A DNA stretch of 64,000 nucleotides from Nitrospirales bacterium. GTDB lineage: Bacteria > Nitrospirota > Nitrospiria > Nitrospirales > UBA8639. Position 1 is the first letter of the stretch, and each line of letters opens with the position of its first letter. Position numbers and translations under genes: made by a program. Location: positions 62,001 to 126,000 of the forward strand of contig BQIV01000006.1 of assembly GCA_021604005.1 (NCBI GenBank), written 5' to 3'. Shown here one piece after another: positions 9,529 through 19,126 of this stretch. The notes beneath the pieces were generated by a model. The model was not told the DNA's origin and searched no databases. It saw only the letters and a program-made list of their open reading frames with translations.

Positions 9529-10743
9529 CTAGGGATCTTGCAGGGCGTGAGGGGAATCCGGTTCCCCCTCCAGATACGTAATTGCCTCATTCATAAAGCC
9601 AAAGCCAAACTCTGGGATCAGATTCTCTACATTCTCGATTATAATGAGGTCGTAGTGCGAAAGGAGTTGCTCCCAACTGATATTGGCTTTGGATTCGAGG
9701 ATTGTCCCTGTATACGAACGCAAAGTTTGAAAATAGTCATACACATTCACCTCACGGCACATGCCATAGTGCTTCAATGCATAGGCGAGCTGATACGAAA
9801 AACTGTCTCCGACGATCAACACTCGCGGTTGTTGATCCGGTGAGACATGTGGCCGCTTCACCAGTGGGTACATCTCATCGGTGATGAGTTCATGGGTGGT
9901 ATAGATGTTCATTAATTTGGCCAGATCTGTATCTTCTCGTTCCGGGGATCGTTTCTCAAAACCTGTAATCTCAGGTAGGGATAAGGGCTTGTGGAGTTTT
10001 GGGTTTACCCGTTCGCGAAGATCTTGTAAGACTAAGAAGGCCGCATAGTCATTCCAATGCATCCCACTTTTGGGAAAGAAGGGATGTTCCTGTACATCCT
10101 TGAGTCGAGTCAGGATTGCAGGGCCATCGCTGAATACGATGTTCTGTTTTTCTAACAACGGGACGATTCGTTGATAATCGGAAAAGACCGATGCCTCCAC
10201 ATTCATTCGCTTCTGTTGATGAGTCGAATCCATATACTCCGGGTAAATGTGGGGTTTGCTTGGAGCAAGCACCAGTGCGACAGGCAGATTCCGCTTTTCC
10301 ATCATGAGCTGTTGTAGGGTGGCGAGTTGTTGGACCGCTTCCTCCAATTCGGCATTGGTACGCCAACCGGGCCATTGATAGGCTCTGACCGACAACCCCT
10401 CAAAGAGCCAATCATCCTTCCCCAATAACACCCTGGTTCCCTCCTTCCACTGTACGCTCTGACGAAACACCGTATAGGTGAGTTGATTGGCTAGTCGTAC
10501 CATCACCGAACGAAATCCGATATGGGTGTTCAGCCAAGCTTCAATTTGTGTTTGATATTCCCCAGACAACCAGTTTTGCCAGTTGAGGGCAACCTGAGGT
10601 GCGGAGGAAACTGCGACGCCCTGCAGTGGCTGGACCGCGACGTACGGGCGGTACGTTTGAAGCAAAACTGCCATCGTTACCAGCAAAAGTGAGGCAATCC
10701 AAATACTCCGGAAAAGACGTGCTTTGTGTATGTCGTGTGTCAT
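9529..10743 (-). CDS. AlgJ/AlgX-like SGNH-type polysaccharide O-acetyltransferase
   Basis: 404 residues. One N-terminal transmembrane helix (about 11-31) is followed by a periplasmic SGNH-like domain. Recognisable are GKDDWLF (108-114), the block II strand VALVLAPSKPHIYPEY, the HW motif (His229-Trp230) and the GDSF nucleophile elbow (VLIVGDSFSYQ). AlgJ and AlgX use an Asp-x-His pair and Ser; here the residue two before His229 is Gly, so the usual Asp is shifted or missing. Its ATG overlaps the stop of the MBOAT gene by one base (TAATG), so the two are translationally coupled. Together they should acetylate a periplasmic polysaccharide, most simply the product of the adjacent GT2 locus. Confidence 0.8.
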   Translation of the reverse strand: MTHDIHKARLFRSIWIASLLLVTMAVLLQTYRPYVAVQPLQGVAVSSAPQVALNWQNWLSGEYQTQIEAWLNTHIGFRSVMVRLANQLTYTVFRQSVQWKEGTRVLLGKDDWLFEGLSVRAYQWPGWRTNAELEEAVQQLATLQQLMMEKRNLPVALVLAPSKPHIYPEYMDSTHQQKRMNVEASVFSDYQRIVPLLEKQNIVFSDGPAILTRLKDVQEHPFFPKSGMHWNDYAAFLVLQDLRERVNPKLHKPLSLPEITGFEKRSPEREDTDLAKLMNIYTTHELITDEMYPLVKRPHVSPDQQPRVLIVGDSFSYQLAYALKHYGMCREVNVYDYFQTLRSYTGTILESKANISWEQLLSHYDLIIIENVENLIPEFGFGFMNEAITYLEGEPDSPHALQDP

Positions 10744-12209
10744 TAAAACTGGAAATAAATAAATGGATGATACCCAAGAGTAGCAATATCAATGACCGCT
10801 AGGCCTAACACAACGGTCGCAGCCACTCCTTTATAATAGGGAGCCCATGGGCTGTCCCTTAGCCATATTCGCCCTTTCAGCAGCCATCGATTGTCGTCTG
10901 GCACAAGCGTGATGATGGTCGCTAATCCCATAATGAACATGGTTCGAGAATCTATAATTTCCGATAAAAAATAGCCAAGGTCACGTTCCGCATTGACCGG
11001 AAACTCATAGACCTGTCCCCAACTACTAAAATCAAACAGACATGCGAAATAGAGCAGCGAGAGGTCCAGCGTTTCCATACGAAAGAACACCCACCCAAGC
11101 GTCACAAAGAAAAATGTGACGACTTGCAAAACCCAATTGGGAATCATCGTCCATTTCCATGGTGTGAAAATTTTGTCGAGGGTCAAAAAGCATCCGTGAT
11201 AGATTCCCCAGACAATAAAATTCCAACTTGCCCCATGCCACAACCCTGCCAATAGAAACACGATCCATATATTACAATACTGCCGAATCGGTGTTACCCG
11301 GTTTCCCCCCAATGGAATATAGACATATTCCCGCATCCAGTTTGAGAGTGAGATATGCCAGCGATGCCAAAATTCCGTAAAATTCCGGCTGGTATAGGGG
11401 CGGTTAAAATTCTCGAGGAAATCAAAACCCATCATCTTGCCCAAGCCGATGGCCATATCCGAATAGCCGGAGAAATCAAAGTAAATCTGCAGGCTATAAG
11501 CGAAGATGCCGATCCAGGCATAATGCATCGGCAAGTGATGCAACCAGTATCCGAATATCGTGTCTGCGAGTTGTCCCATCGCATCGGCAATCAGGACCTT
11601 TTTCCCTAGCCCGATGCTAAATCGATAGAGACCCTCCGAAAATTTTCGGCTCGAATGAACGCGTTCCACCAACTGATCCGCCACGTCATGATAACGAATA
11701 ATTGGGCCTGCAATAAGCTGGGGGAACAAGGCGACATATAAGGCGTACGAGACAAAATTACGTGCTGGCCGTACATGCCCCCGATACACGTCGATCATAT
11801 AACTTAATTTTTGAAACGTAAAAAACGAAATACCAATCGGTAGTGCGATATGTTCCCAGGATAGCGGGTCATGTCCCAACCATCCCTGTGTCACGTGTAG
11901 TTGCTCCATAAAGAAATTCGAATACTTTGCATACAGCAATATACCGATATTGATGGCAACTGACACGGCAACGACACATTTCCGTTTGAAGTGTTCGTGA
12001 TCTCCATGCCGGACGAGATATAAACTGAGAAGGTAATCGATGAATGAAGAACTCAATAACACTAGGGCGAACACCGGCTCTCCCCATGAGTAAAAGAGGT
12101 AACTTCCCAGCAGTGCGACCACATTTTTTGACGATCGGGGTGTCAGGTAGTAAACCGTCAGAAACACGGGCAAGAATACCAATAAGAAAATGGTAGAGCT
12201 AAAGATCAT
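10743..12209 (-). CDS. AlgI/DltB-type MBOAT acyltransferase
   Basis: 488 residues and about 11 membrane helices. The MBOAT signature is clear: the opening MIFSSTIFLLVFLPVF, FDFSGYSDMAIGLGKMMGF, FNRPYTSRNFTEFWHRWHI and the active-site helix LLAGLWHGASWN with its invariant His, followed by a second His in IYHG. AlgI-family proteins move acetyl groups from a cytoplasmic donor across the inner membrane for transfer by an AlgJ/AlgX partner, which is the next gene. This pair is convergent with the GT2 genes but encoded within the same block, so modification of that polymer is the natural inference. Confidence 0.9.
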   Translation of the reverse strand: MIFSSTIFLLVFLPVFLTVYYLTPRSSKNVVALLGSYLFYSWGEPVFALVLLSSSFIDYLLSLYLVRHGDHEHFKRKCVVAVSVAINIGILLYAKYSNFFMEQLHVTQGWLGHDPLSWEHIALPIGISFFTFQKLSYMIDVYRGHVRPARNFVSYALYVALFPQLIAGPIIRYHDVADQLVERVHSSRKFSEGLYRFSIGLGKKVLIADAMGQLADTIFGYWLHHLPMHYAWIGIFAYSLQIYFDFSGYSDMAIGLGKMMGFDFLENFNRPYTSRNFTEFWHRWHISLSNWMREYVYIPLGGNRVTPIRQYCNIWIVFLLAGLWHGASWNFIVWGIYHGCFLTLDKIFTPWKWTMIPNWVLQVVTFFFVTLGWVFFRMETLDLSLLYFACLFDFSSWGQVYEFPVNAERDLGYFLSEIIDSRTMFIMGLATIITLVPDDNRWLLKGRIWLRDSPWAPYYKGVAATVVLGLAVIDIATLGYHPFIYFQF

Positions 12210-13138
12210 AAAGGTGATGTTCGGTTAGATATGTGACCGACCTTAAAATTTGCTTTTTGGAGGACATGAGATCATTGGCAACCGTTTCCGGAATGAGCGG
12301 TCAACGAGGGTGAGTCTTTTTGTGATACGTGCACCTTGTTTTCGAAGGATAATACAGCGGGGAGCAGAGGCTGTGAAGGTATTGCGTCTCGAACGTTTGT
12401 CTGCCCTCTCTCACGAATACGGTCTCAAGCCATTGCTTAAGAGTAACGGTGTGATCTCAACAACCCTACTAGTCATATGAACATCTCTCTTCCCCCACAA
12501 TCAATTGGCGAATGAAATGATCGCAGACATCGTCAATATTGGACTGCATCGTTCCCACCATCTCTACTTACGGCGATGTGCCATCAATACACAGCGCTGA
12601 GCACTCCCACTTTTCCTCAGGTTGAAACCCGACGGCTCAGACTGAGACGAAAGGGTAAGGCACCAGTCGAAGGATACCAGAAAAAATAGAAGTGGTGGCA
12701 AGATGCAATGCGAATTATGCAAGCAATGGATGTGACAGAAGAATGCGATTTGCAGTTCAGGGATGTTTCTCGAGAAAGATCTCCGTGCTGCGCTTTCGAT
12801 GTATTGCTTCCATCATGACCAAAGCCGCCAGCTCCATCCGTTCATGATGAGAACACTTCTCCAACGTTAGAACTTGTTCCTTCCCATTGTGTCAATGTCT
12901 TGCCGGTTCCTTTCTGCCTGTTCAAGCTTCTGACGACTCGATGTTTCTGTTGCGTAGTCAATATCGTATGCGGATATGCCGTGGATATCAGATTGAGACG
13001 CAACATGGAGGTCTAGACCCTAATCTAAAAAGGCACGTTGTGTTGTAGGTTGGTACGGGGCCAGTTCATTTTTTCTCGAAATATTCCGAAATAACTGACG
13101 AATATTTTCATTCGTTTTCTACGGAAAGGCAATGAGAG
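12210..13138. other. 929-base non-coding gap between the acetylation pair and the second GH17 gene
   Basis: This is the longest gap in the window and holds promoters for the minus-strand MBOAT gene and the plus-strand GH17 gene. The plus-strand frame 12250-12480 has no family character and I do not call it. A short minus-strand frame (12864-12757, TTG start, 35 residues including RMELAALVMMEAI) looks helical and might be a small gene or a remnant. The last 60 bases before the GH17 start are AT-rich with short inverted repeats around CGAAATATTCCG. The patchy look suggests decayed sequence, but no parent gene or IS is recognised. Confidence 0.4.
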
Positions 13139-14185
13139 ATGAACTGGAGAACACGTTCAGTTGTATGGATTATCCTTGTGGTGCCTAGCATCTCACTAGG
13201 TGCCTTCGACCTGGCGAGTGCGCGTCACACGTCAGCTACGGAAAATTCCAAGTTTTTTTCATACTTGACTGACCAGGAGAATCCGCCATTACTCATCGAT
13301 TATTCTCCGTCTGACTTTGATCCCCGTCATGGCCGTCATTTCCATCTCCCATCTCCAGAGTCGATTGAGAAAGACTTACTAGCCTTGCGGCAAGTGTTTG
13401 ATGGCCTGATCGTGTACAGTTATCATCCACAGGTCACTCCGGTCATACTCGAGAAAGCAAAAGAGTTTCAATTTCGTGCCGTCGTATTGGGTATTTGGAG
13501 CGCACGGTCAACGAGAGAAATTTCCGGGGTAGTTGAACTGGTTCGTCAATATGCGGACAGTATGACGTTGGCGATATGTTTGGGCAATGAAGGCCTGACG
13601 TTTCATCGATATACGATTCATGATTTGATACAAGCCGAGCGTGAGATTCGAGCGTCGCTCGACAGGACCGTTGAAATTCCCATCACGACAAGTGAACCCA
13701 TGAGTAAGTATCGTGATCCTGCTCTGTCTGCGTTTGGGGATTTTTTAGCGCCCAACATTCATCCGGTGTGGGAAAAGCCGGCATTGCCGCCAAAAGATGC
13801 TGTATTCTGGACAAGATCTCAAGCAATTTCTTTGATGAAAAAAGCTCAGAAGCCCGTGCTTGTCAAAGAAACCGGATATCCTCATTCAGGAGAGCGGCAT
13901 TTTACGCCGCAAGCGCAGAAAAAGTTTTGGGATATGTATTTGAGGGAAGAGCCGTTGCTTCATTCACCGACAAATCCTCATGTGTGGGTGTCGTTTGCCA
14001 CGTCGTTCGAGGCATTTTCATTACCGTGGAAAGCTGAACAAAGCGGTGAGCCTGTCGAAGCTGGTTGGGGAATGATGAGTAAAGATCGTGTGCCCTTCCC
14101 CGCATTCTATTCATGGAGTCGCGTGCAGTCGTCCACTCGGGTTCAAAGGGAACGTTCGTATCAGCGAGTTGATGTGAGGCAATAA
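13139..14185 (+). CDS. GH17-family beta-1,3-glucan hydrolase/transglycosylase (copy 2)
   Basis: 348 residues with a signal peptide (about 5-28). The barrel keeps the GH17 residues: acid/base Glu151 in LGNEGL and nucleophile Glu244 in VKETGYP, plus TTSEP and APNIHPVW, which match the corresponding positions of copy 1. Outside these sites the two paralogues differ strongly and this one is longer at the C-terminus, with a basic tail. It would be exported and act on a beta-1,3-linked glucan. It stands alone, separated from the main cluster by the acetylation pair and a 929-base gap, and ends directly in a strong terminator. Two diverged copies may divide trimming and branching or surface release between them (inference). 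Confidence 0.82.
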   Translation: MNWRTRSVVWIILVVPSISLGAFDLASARHTSATENSKFFSYLTDQENPPLLIDYSPSDFDPRHGRHFHLPSPESIEKDLLALRQVFDGLIVYSYHPQVTPVILEKAKEFQFRAVVLGIWSARSTREISGVVELVRQYADSMTLAICLGNEGLTFHRYTIHDLIQAEREIRASLDRTVEIPITTSEPMSKYRDPALSAFGDFLAPNIHPVWEKPALPPKDAVFWTRSQAISLMKKAQKPVLVKETGYPHSGERHFTPQAQKKFWDMYLREEPLLHSPTNPHVWVSFATSFEAFSLPWKAEQSGEPVEAGWGMMSKDRVPFPAFYSWSRVQSSTRVQRERSYQRVDVRQ

Positions 14186-14219
14186 AAAAGGCCCGGAAAA
14201 ATTCTTTCCGGGCCTTTTT
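14185..14219. terminator. Perfect bidirectional intrinsic terminator
   Basis: A 15-bp perfect stem (14185-14199 with 14205-14219) with a 5-base loop, GC-rich in the middle and bounded by A5 on the left and T5 on the right, so it has a U-tract when read from either strand. It starts in the stop codon of the GH17 gene and faces the end of groEL at 14251. It should end both the plus-strand GH17 transcript and the minus-strand rpoH-groES-groEL transcript. Confidence 0.93.
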
Positions 14220-14250
14220 CAAGCGTTCAACGCGCTAAGCTGTTGATGTC

Positions 14251-15975
<1,725 letters not shown>

Positions 15976-15979
15976 TTAG

Positions 15980-16294
15980 TTAGTTTTCAAATACACCTAA
16001 GATGTCTTCTTCCTTCAAGATAAGACAGTCATCATTCTCGATCTTAATTTTGGTCCCCGAATACTTATCAAAGAGAACCTGATCGCCAACTTTGACGTTA
16101 TCCACATCAGGGCCAGCCGCTTCAATCGTGCCACGTTGAGGTTTTTCACGAGCCGAATCAGGAACATAAATGCCTCCTGCCGTTCGTTCCAACTCTTCTG
16201 TATAGGTGACAAACACACGGTCACCTAAGGGGCGAAACCCCTTTGCACTGCTTCCAGCCTTTTCGTCCTTCTTCTCTTTCGTTGATGCTGCCAT
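15980..16294 (-). CDS. groES: Co-chaperonin GroES
   Basis: 104 residues from ATG 16294 with GGAGGAGAGG upstream; a frame opening at 16321 is longer than needed. The core (FRPLGDRVFVTYTEELERTAGGIYVPDSAREK, shown in two parts: FRPLGDRVFV and TAGGIYVPDSA) covers the chaperonin-10 fold including the mobile loop. Compared with the usual 95-97 residues it has a charged N-terminal extension of about 18 residues (ASTKEKKDEKAGSSAK) that is unusual for GroES. It is followed by groEL and preceded by a heat-shock-type promoter candidate and by rpoH. Confidence 0.96.
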   Translation of the reverse strand: MAASTKEKKDEKAGSSAKGFRPLGDRVFVTYTEELERTAGGIYVPDSAREKPQRGTIEAAGPDVDNVKVGDQVLFDKYSGTKIKIENDDCLILKEEDILGVFEN

Positions 16295-16395
16295 GTGACC
16301 TCTCCTCCTTTGTTTAAACACGAAATGACTATGTATGGTGACTTGACATCGGCTCCTGTGCCCTGTCAGTCATTTTTGCCGTATCAACCGTGAAC

Positions 16396-16423
16396 AGATA
16401 AGGCTATTCCAAAAGAAGTCAAG
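16396..16423 (-). promoter_or_regulatory. Candidate sigma32 (RpoH) promoter of groES-groEL
   Basis: Read on the minus strand, CTTGACT (16423-16417), 13 bases, then CCTTATCT (16403-16396) fits the E. coli sigma32 consensus CTTGAAA - N13/14 - CCCCATNT at most positions and lies about 100 bases upstream of the groES start. The same bases can also be read as a sigma70 promoter (TTGACT - 16 - TATCTG). No CIRCE inverted repeat is present, which agrees with sigma-factor rather than HrcA control. Confidence 0.5.
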
Positions 16424-16503
16424 AGGCGTGGTGAAGATATTTTTTCAGCACTGATAGCTGAGTTGGTGGTTTTACTGATTGGGAAAAAACTAAAAAAATA
16501 GCA

Positions 16504-17526
16504 TTAGACCTGAATCTGGTCAAAGTCTGTCAGGTTGTCTTTCATAAATACCCGTAATCGTTTAATTATTTTGGCCTCTACCTGTCTGGCGCGCTCCTTC
16601 GTAATCGAATACTTTTTCCCTAACTCTTCAAGCGTGAGCGGTGTTTCGGAGAGTAACCGGTTTCGCAGGATATCCTCCTCGCGTTCGGTTAATGTTTTGG
16701 CAAATTCCCCCAATTTTTTTCGAAACAGTATTCGTAGTTGATTATCGCCAATTTGATCGTCAACGGCCGGTTGCGATGACGGGAACAGGTCGTAAAAGGT
16801 CCCTTCGTTTTCGTCGGTGAGCGGTTGATCTAAGGATAATTCCCAGCTCCCGAGACGTTGGTCCATCTCAATGACATCTCGTTCACGTACCTGCAATCGA
16901 TCGGCAATTAACCTGGGGTCTGGCACAAATCCTTGTTGTTCGAGCTTGGCTTTTTCTTTTTTGAGATTAAAGAACAGTTTTCGCTGTTCTTGCGTTGTTC
17001 CAATTTTCACAAGGCGGAAATTATTCAAGAGGTAGCGCAAGACATAGGCTCGCACCCACCAGGCGGCATAAGCGTAAAAGCGGACATTTCTCGCGGGGTC
17101 GAATTTCTTCATCGCTTGCAACAGACCAACGTTGCCTTCCTGAATAAGGTCCATTTTGTCCATTCCCACATTGCCGTACTCTGTGGCAATCGCGACGGAT
17201 ATCCGTAAATTGGCAAGAATGAGTTTGACGGCTGCATCTTCTTTCCCTTTGACGTGATATTCGTGAAACAGGCGCAATTCTTCTTCTTTGGTTAAAAACG
17301 GATACCGCCGGACTTCTGCCAGATATCGATCCAGTGTCGTGGTGGGGACCAACGCGGTCGAGACGGTTTCCCATGAGGCATGCGTCGTATCATCAATTAA
17401 CGGATTGTCTGCACTTTGAAAGTCTGAATCGTCGTCTGGTGGGAGAATTTCGATGCTGTCAACGTCTATGTCCACTGGCCAGTTTTCTTCCTCGGAAGAT
17501 TCCGCTTGCGGGTCATGCATATGCAT
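16504..17526 (-). CDS. rpoH: RNA polymerase heat-shock sigma factor (RpoH-type)
   Basis: 340 residues of the sigma70 family. Region 1.2/2 is clear (DRYLAEVRRYPFLTKEEE, LILANLRISVAIA, DLIQEGNVGLLQAMKKFDP, FYAYAAWWVRAYVLRYLL). The RpoH box QRKLFFNL (181-188), which separates sigma32 from sigma70 and RpoS, is present. Region 4.2 has LTLEELGKKYSITKERARQVE. An acidic N-terminal extension of about 60 residues is longer than in E. coli RpoH (284 residues total). It sits directly upstream of groES-groEL on the same strand. No clear Shine-Dalgarno precedes the start (two near-adjacent ATGs in ATGCATATGCATG), so translation may be controlled. Confidence 0.9.
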   Translation of the reverse strand: MHMHDPQAESSEEENWPVDIDVDSIEILPPDDDSDFQSADNPLIDDTTHASWETVSTALVPTTTLDRYLAEVRRYPFLTKEEELRLFHEYHVKGKEDAAVKLILANLRISVAIATEYGNVGMDKMDLIQEGNVGLLQAMKKFDPARNVRFYAYAAWWVRAYVLRYLLNNFRLVKIGTTQEQRKLFFNLKKEKAKLEQQGFVPDPRLIADRLQVRERDVIEMDQRLGSWELSLDQPLTDENEGTFYDLFPSSQPAVDDQIGDNQLRILFRKKLGEFAKTLTEREEDILRNRLLSETPLTLEELGKKYSITKERARQVEAKIIKRLRVFMKDNLTDFDQIQV

Positions 17527-17837
17527 ATGTATGTACCAAGTTTTTAGAGATGGGAGGCTGTATAGCTACATAATTTTTAGCTGCATATACGTAATTATAT
17601 ATGGCTATGGTGGTTATTGTAATGAATTTCTCAAGGTCCTCTCAAGAATTATAGGCACGCTACCAGTCAGACTCACATGGCGTAAATCCCCTTTCTCTAT
17701 CACGAATGATGAATTGAAACCTCGTGAAGTCTCAACTATAGTTTGCTGTGTGCTGAGTGAGCTGTGTGTTGTCTATTCCTGACAGCGTTATTTCGTTCAA
17801 TCCAGTCACAATTTCTTGTCAGATTCGATAATTTTTT
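17527..17837. other. AT-rich divergent region between rpoH and the NarK-like gene
   Basis: 311 bases with no gene. On the minus strand two TATAAT hexamers (17653-17648 and 17599-17594) are possible -10 elements for rpoH, but neither has a good -35. The rpoH leader is very AT-rich with alternating TATATG repeats. No nitrate/nitrite or FNR-type operator is evident in front of the transporter. Confidence 0.4.
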
Positions 17838-19049
17838 ATGATCAGTAAGGGGATTCGTGCGTTACAGAGTGGGTATTGGCCTTCCCTGGTTGGGGCATGG
17901 CTTCACTTTGAAGTGAGTTTTATGGTCTGGGTGCTCATTGGGGCATTGGGAATAGCCATATCTGAAGAGTTTGCACTTTCCGCAACGCAAAAGGGGTTTC
18001 TTGTGGCGATTCCTTTGCTTGGTGGAGGTCTCCTTCGTATTGTCATCGGGCCGATGGTGGATCAGTATGGTCCGAAACGCATTGGTCTCCTTGTTTTGGC
18101 GTGTGAATGCGCTGCACTTGTCTTTGTTTGGCTTTTTGCCTCGACATACTTCGAGTTACTCTGTGTTGGTCTGTTCTTAGGTTTCGCCGGAGCTAGTTTT
18201 GCCGTCGCCTTGCCGCTGGCGAGTCAGGCGTATCCGGCTGCTCATCAAGGGCTTGCCATGGGGGTGGCTGCTATTGGGAATAGCGGTGTCCTCTTGGCGA
18301 CCTTGCTGGCTCCCAGGCTGGCACATGTCGTCGGATGGCGAAATACGTTCGGGCTCATGGTCATCCCGGTTATCGTGACGGCAATTGTTTTTTGGTGTAC
18401 GGTCGTGTCGCCAGAGCCAACGCGAGGACGCAGTGACTTGCGTTCTGCCTTGCAACTATTGCGAAATGCCGTACAACAAAAATTCATGTATTGGTTGTGT
18501 TTTTTATATGGAGTGACATTTGGCGGTTTTATTGGATTGGCAAGTTTTTTCCCCATATTTTTTCACGATCAATATCAGATTGACATGATTGAGGCCGGGA
18601 CGATGACTGCGTTCTGCGGGCTGGCGGGCAGTGTGGCACGGCCGATTGGCGGGCATTTGGCTGATCGGTATGGGGGTACGAAATTGCTTCAAATGCTGTT
18701 TCCTGTTGTGGCCCTTGTGTGTATTGGGCTTGCGCAATTACTGTCTCCTGTGTGGACATATCCTCTGTCCATCAGTGCATTGCTTCTTCTCGGCTTTGGG
18801 AATGGCGTGGTGTTTCAGGTGGCCGCGACTCGATTCCAGCACAGTATGGGGACGGCTTCAGGTCTGATTGGGGCGGCTGGAGCTATGGGAGGCTTTCTCT
18901 TGCCATCATGGTTTGGCATACTCAAGGATCTGACCGGTACATTTTCTTTCGGGTTTTGGGGTTTTGCTTGCATGGCCAGCCTTGCAGGGCTTAGTGTGTT
19001 GTTTATCCATCGCTCAAACCGATTCCCAATTCATCAAGAGTCTGGTTAA
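17838..19049 (+). CDS. NarK-like nitrate/nitrite transporter (MFS)
   Basis: 403 residues and about 12 membrane helices. The major-facilitator loop 2-3 motif appears as GPMVDQYGPKR, and the nitrate/nitrite porter (NNP) hallmarks are visible: the glycine-rich GFGNGVVFQ helix in the C-terminal half and GVAAIGNSGVLLATLLAPRLA in the N-terminal half. NNP carriers move nitrate in, nitrite out or exchange the two across the inner membrane. In a nitrite oxidiser this could serve nitrite uptake or nitrate export; the substrate cannot be fixed from sequence. It stands alone, followed by ribBA. Confidence 0.85.
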   Translation: MISKGIRALQSGYWPSLVGAWLHFEVSFMVWVLIGALGIAISEEFALSATQKGFLVAIPLLGGGLLRIVIGPMVDQYGPKRIGLLVLACECAALVFVWLFASTYFELLCVGLFLGFAGASFAVALPLASQAYPAAHQGLAMGVAAIGNSGVLLATLLAPRLAHVVGWRNTFGLMVIPVIVTAIVFWCTVVSPEPTRGRSDLRSALQLLRNAVQQKFMYWLCFLYGVTFGGFIGLASFFPIFFHDQYQIDMIEAGTMTAFCGLAGSVARPIGGHLADRYGGTKLLQMLFPVVALVCIGLAQLLSPVWTYPLSISALLLLGFGNGVVFQVAATRFQHSMGTASGLIGAAGAMGGFLLPSWFGILKDLTGTFSFGFWGFACMASLAGLSVLFIHRSNRFPIHQESG

Positions 19050-19061
19050 GACCGGTCTTTA

Positions 19062-19070
19062 TGCTAGAAT
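19062..19070 (+). promoter_or_regulatory. Extended -10 promoter candidate for ribBA, next to a palindrome
   Basis: TGC-TAGAAT is an extended -10 element 57 bases before the ribBA start. A 12-bp perfect palindrome AAGACCGGTCTT (19048-19059) lies immediately upstream, where a repressor could block polymerase. No -35 is obvious. No FMN riboswitch fits in the 77-base gap. Confidence 0.4.
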
Positions 19071-19126
19071 GCGAAAATAGTTCACATGAACAGATCACCG
19101 ACTAACCATTTCCGTATAGCTCTCTT

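Noticed and set aside
12250-12480. 76-residue plus-strand frame in the long gap
   Set aside because: No ribosome-binding site, no family likeness, and basic composition expected by chance.
16295-16503. CIRCE (HrcA) operator before groES
   Set aside because: The TTAGCACTC-N9-GAGTGCTAA repeat is absent; only an isolated AGCACT is present.
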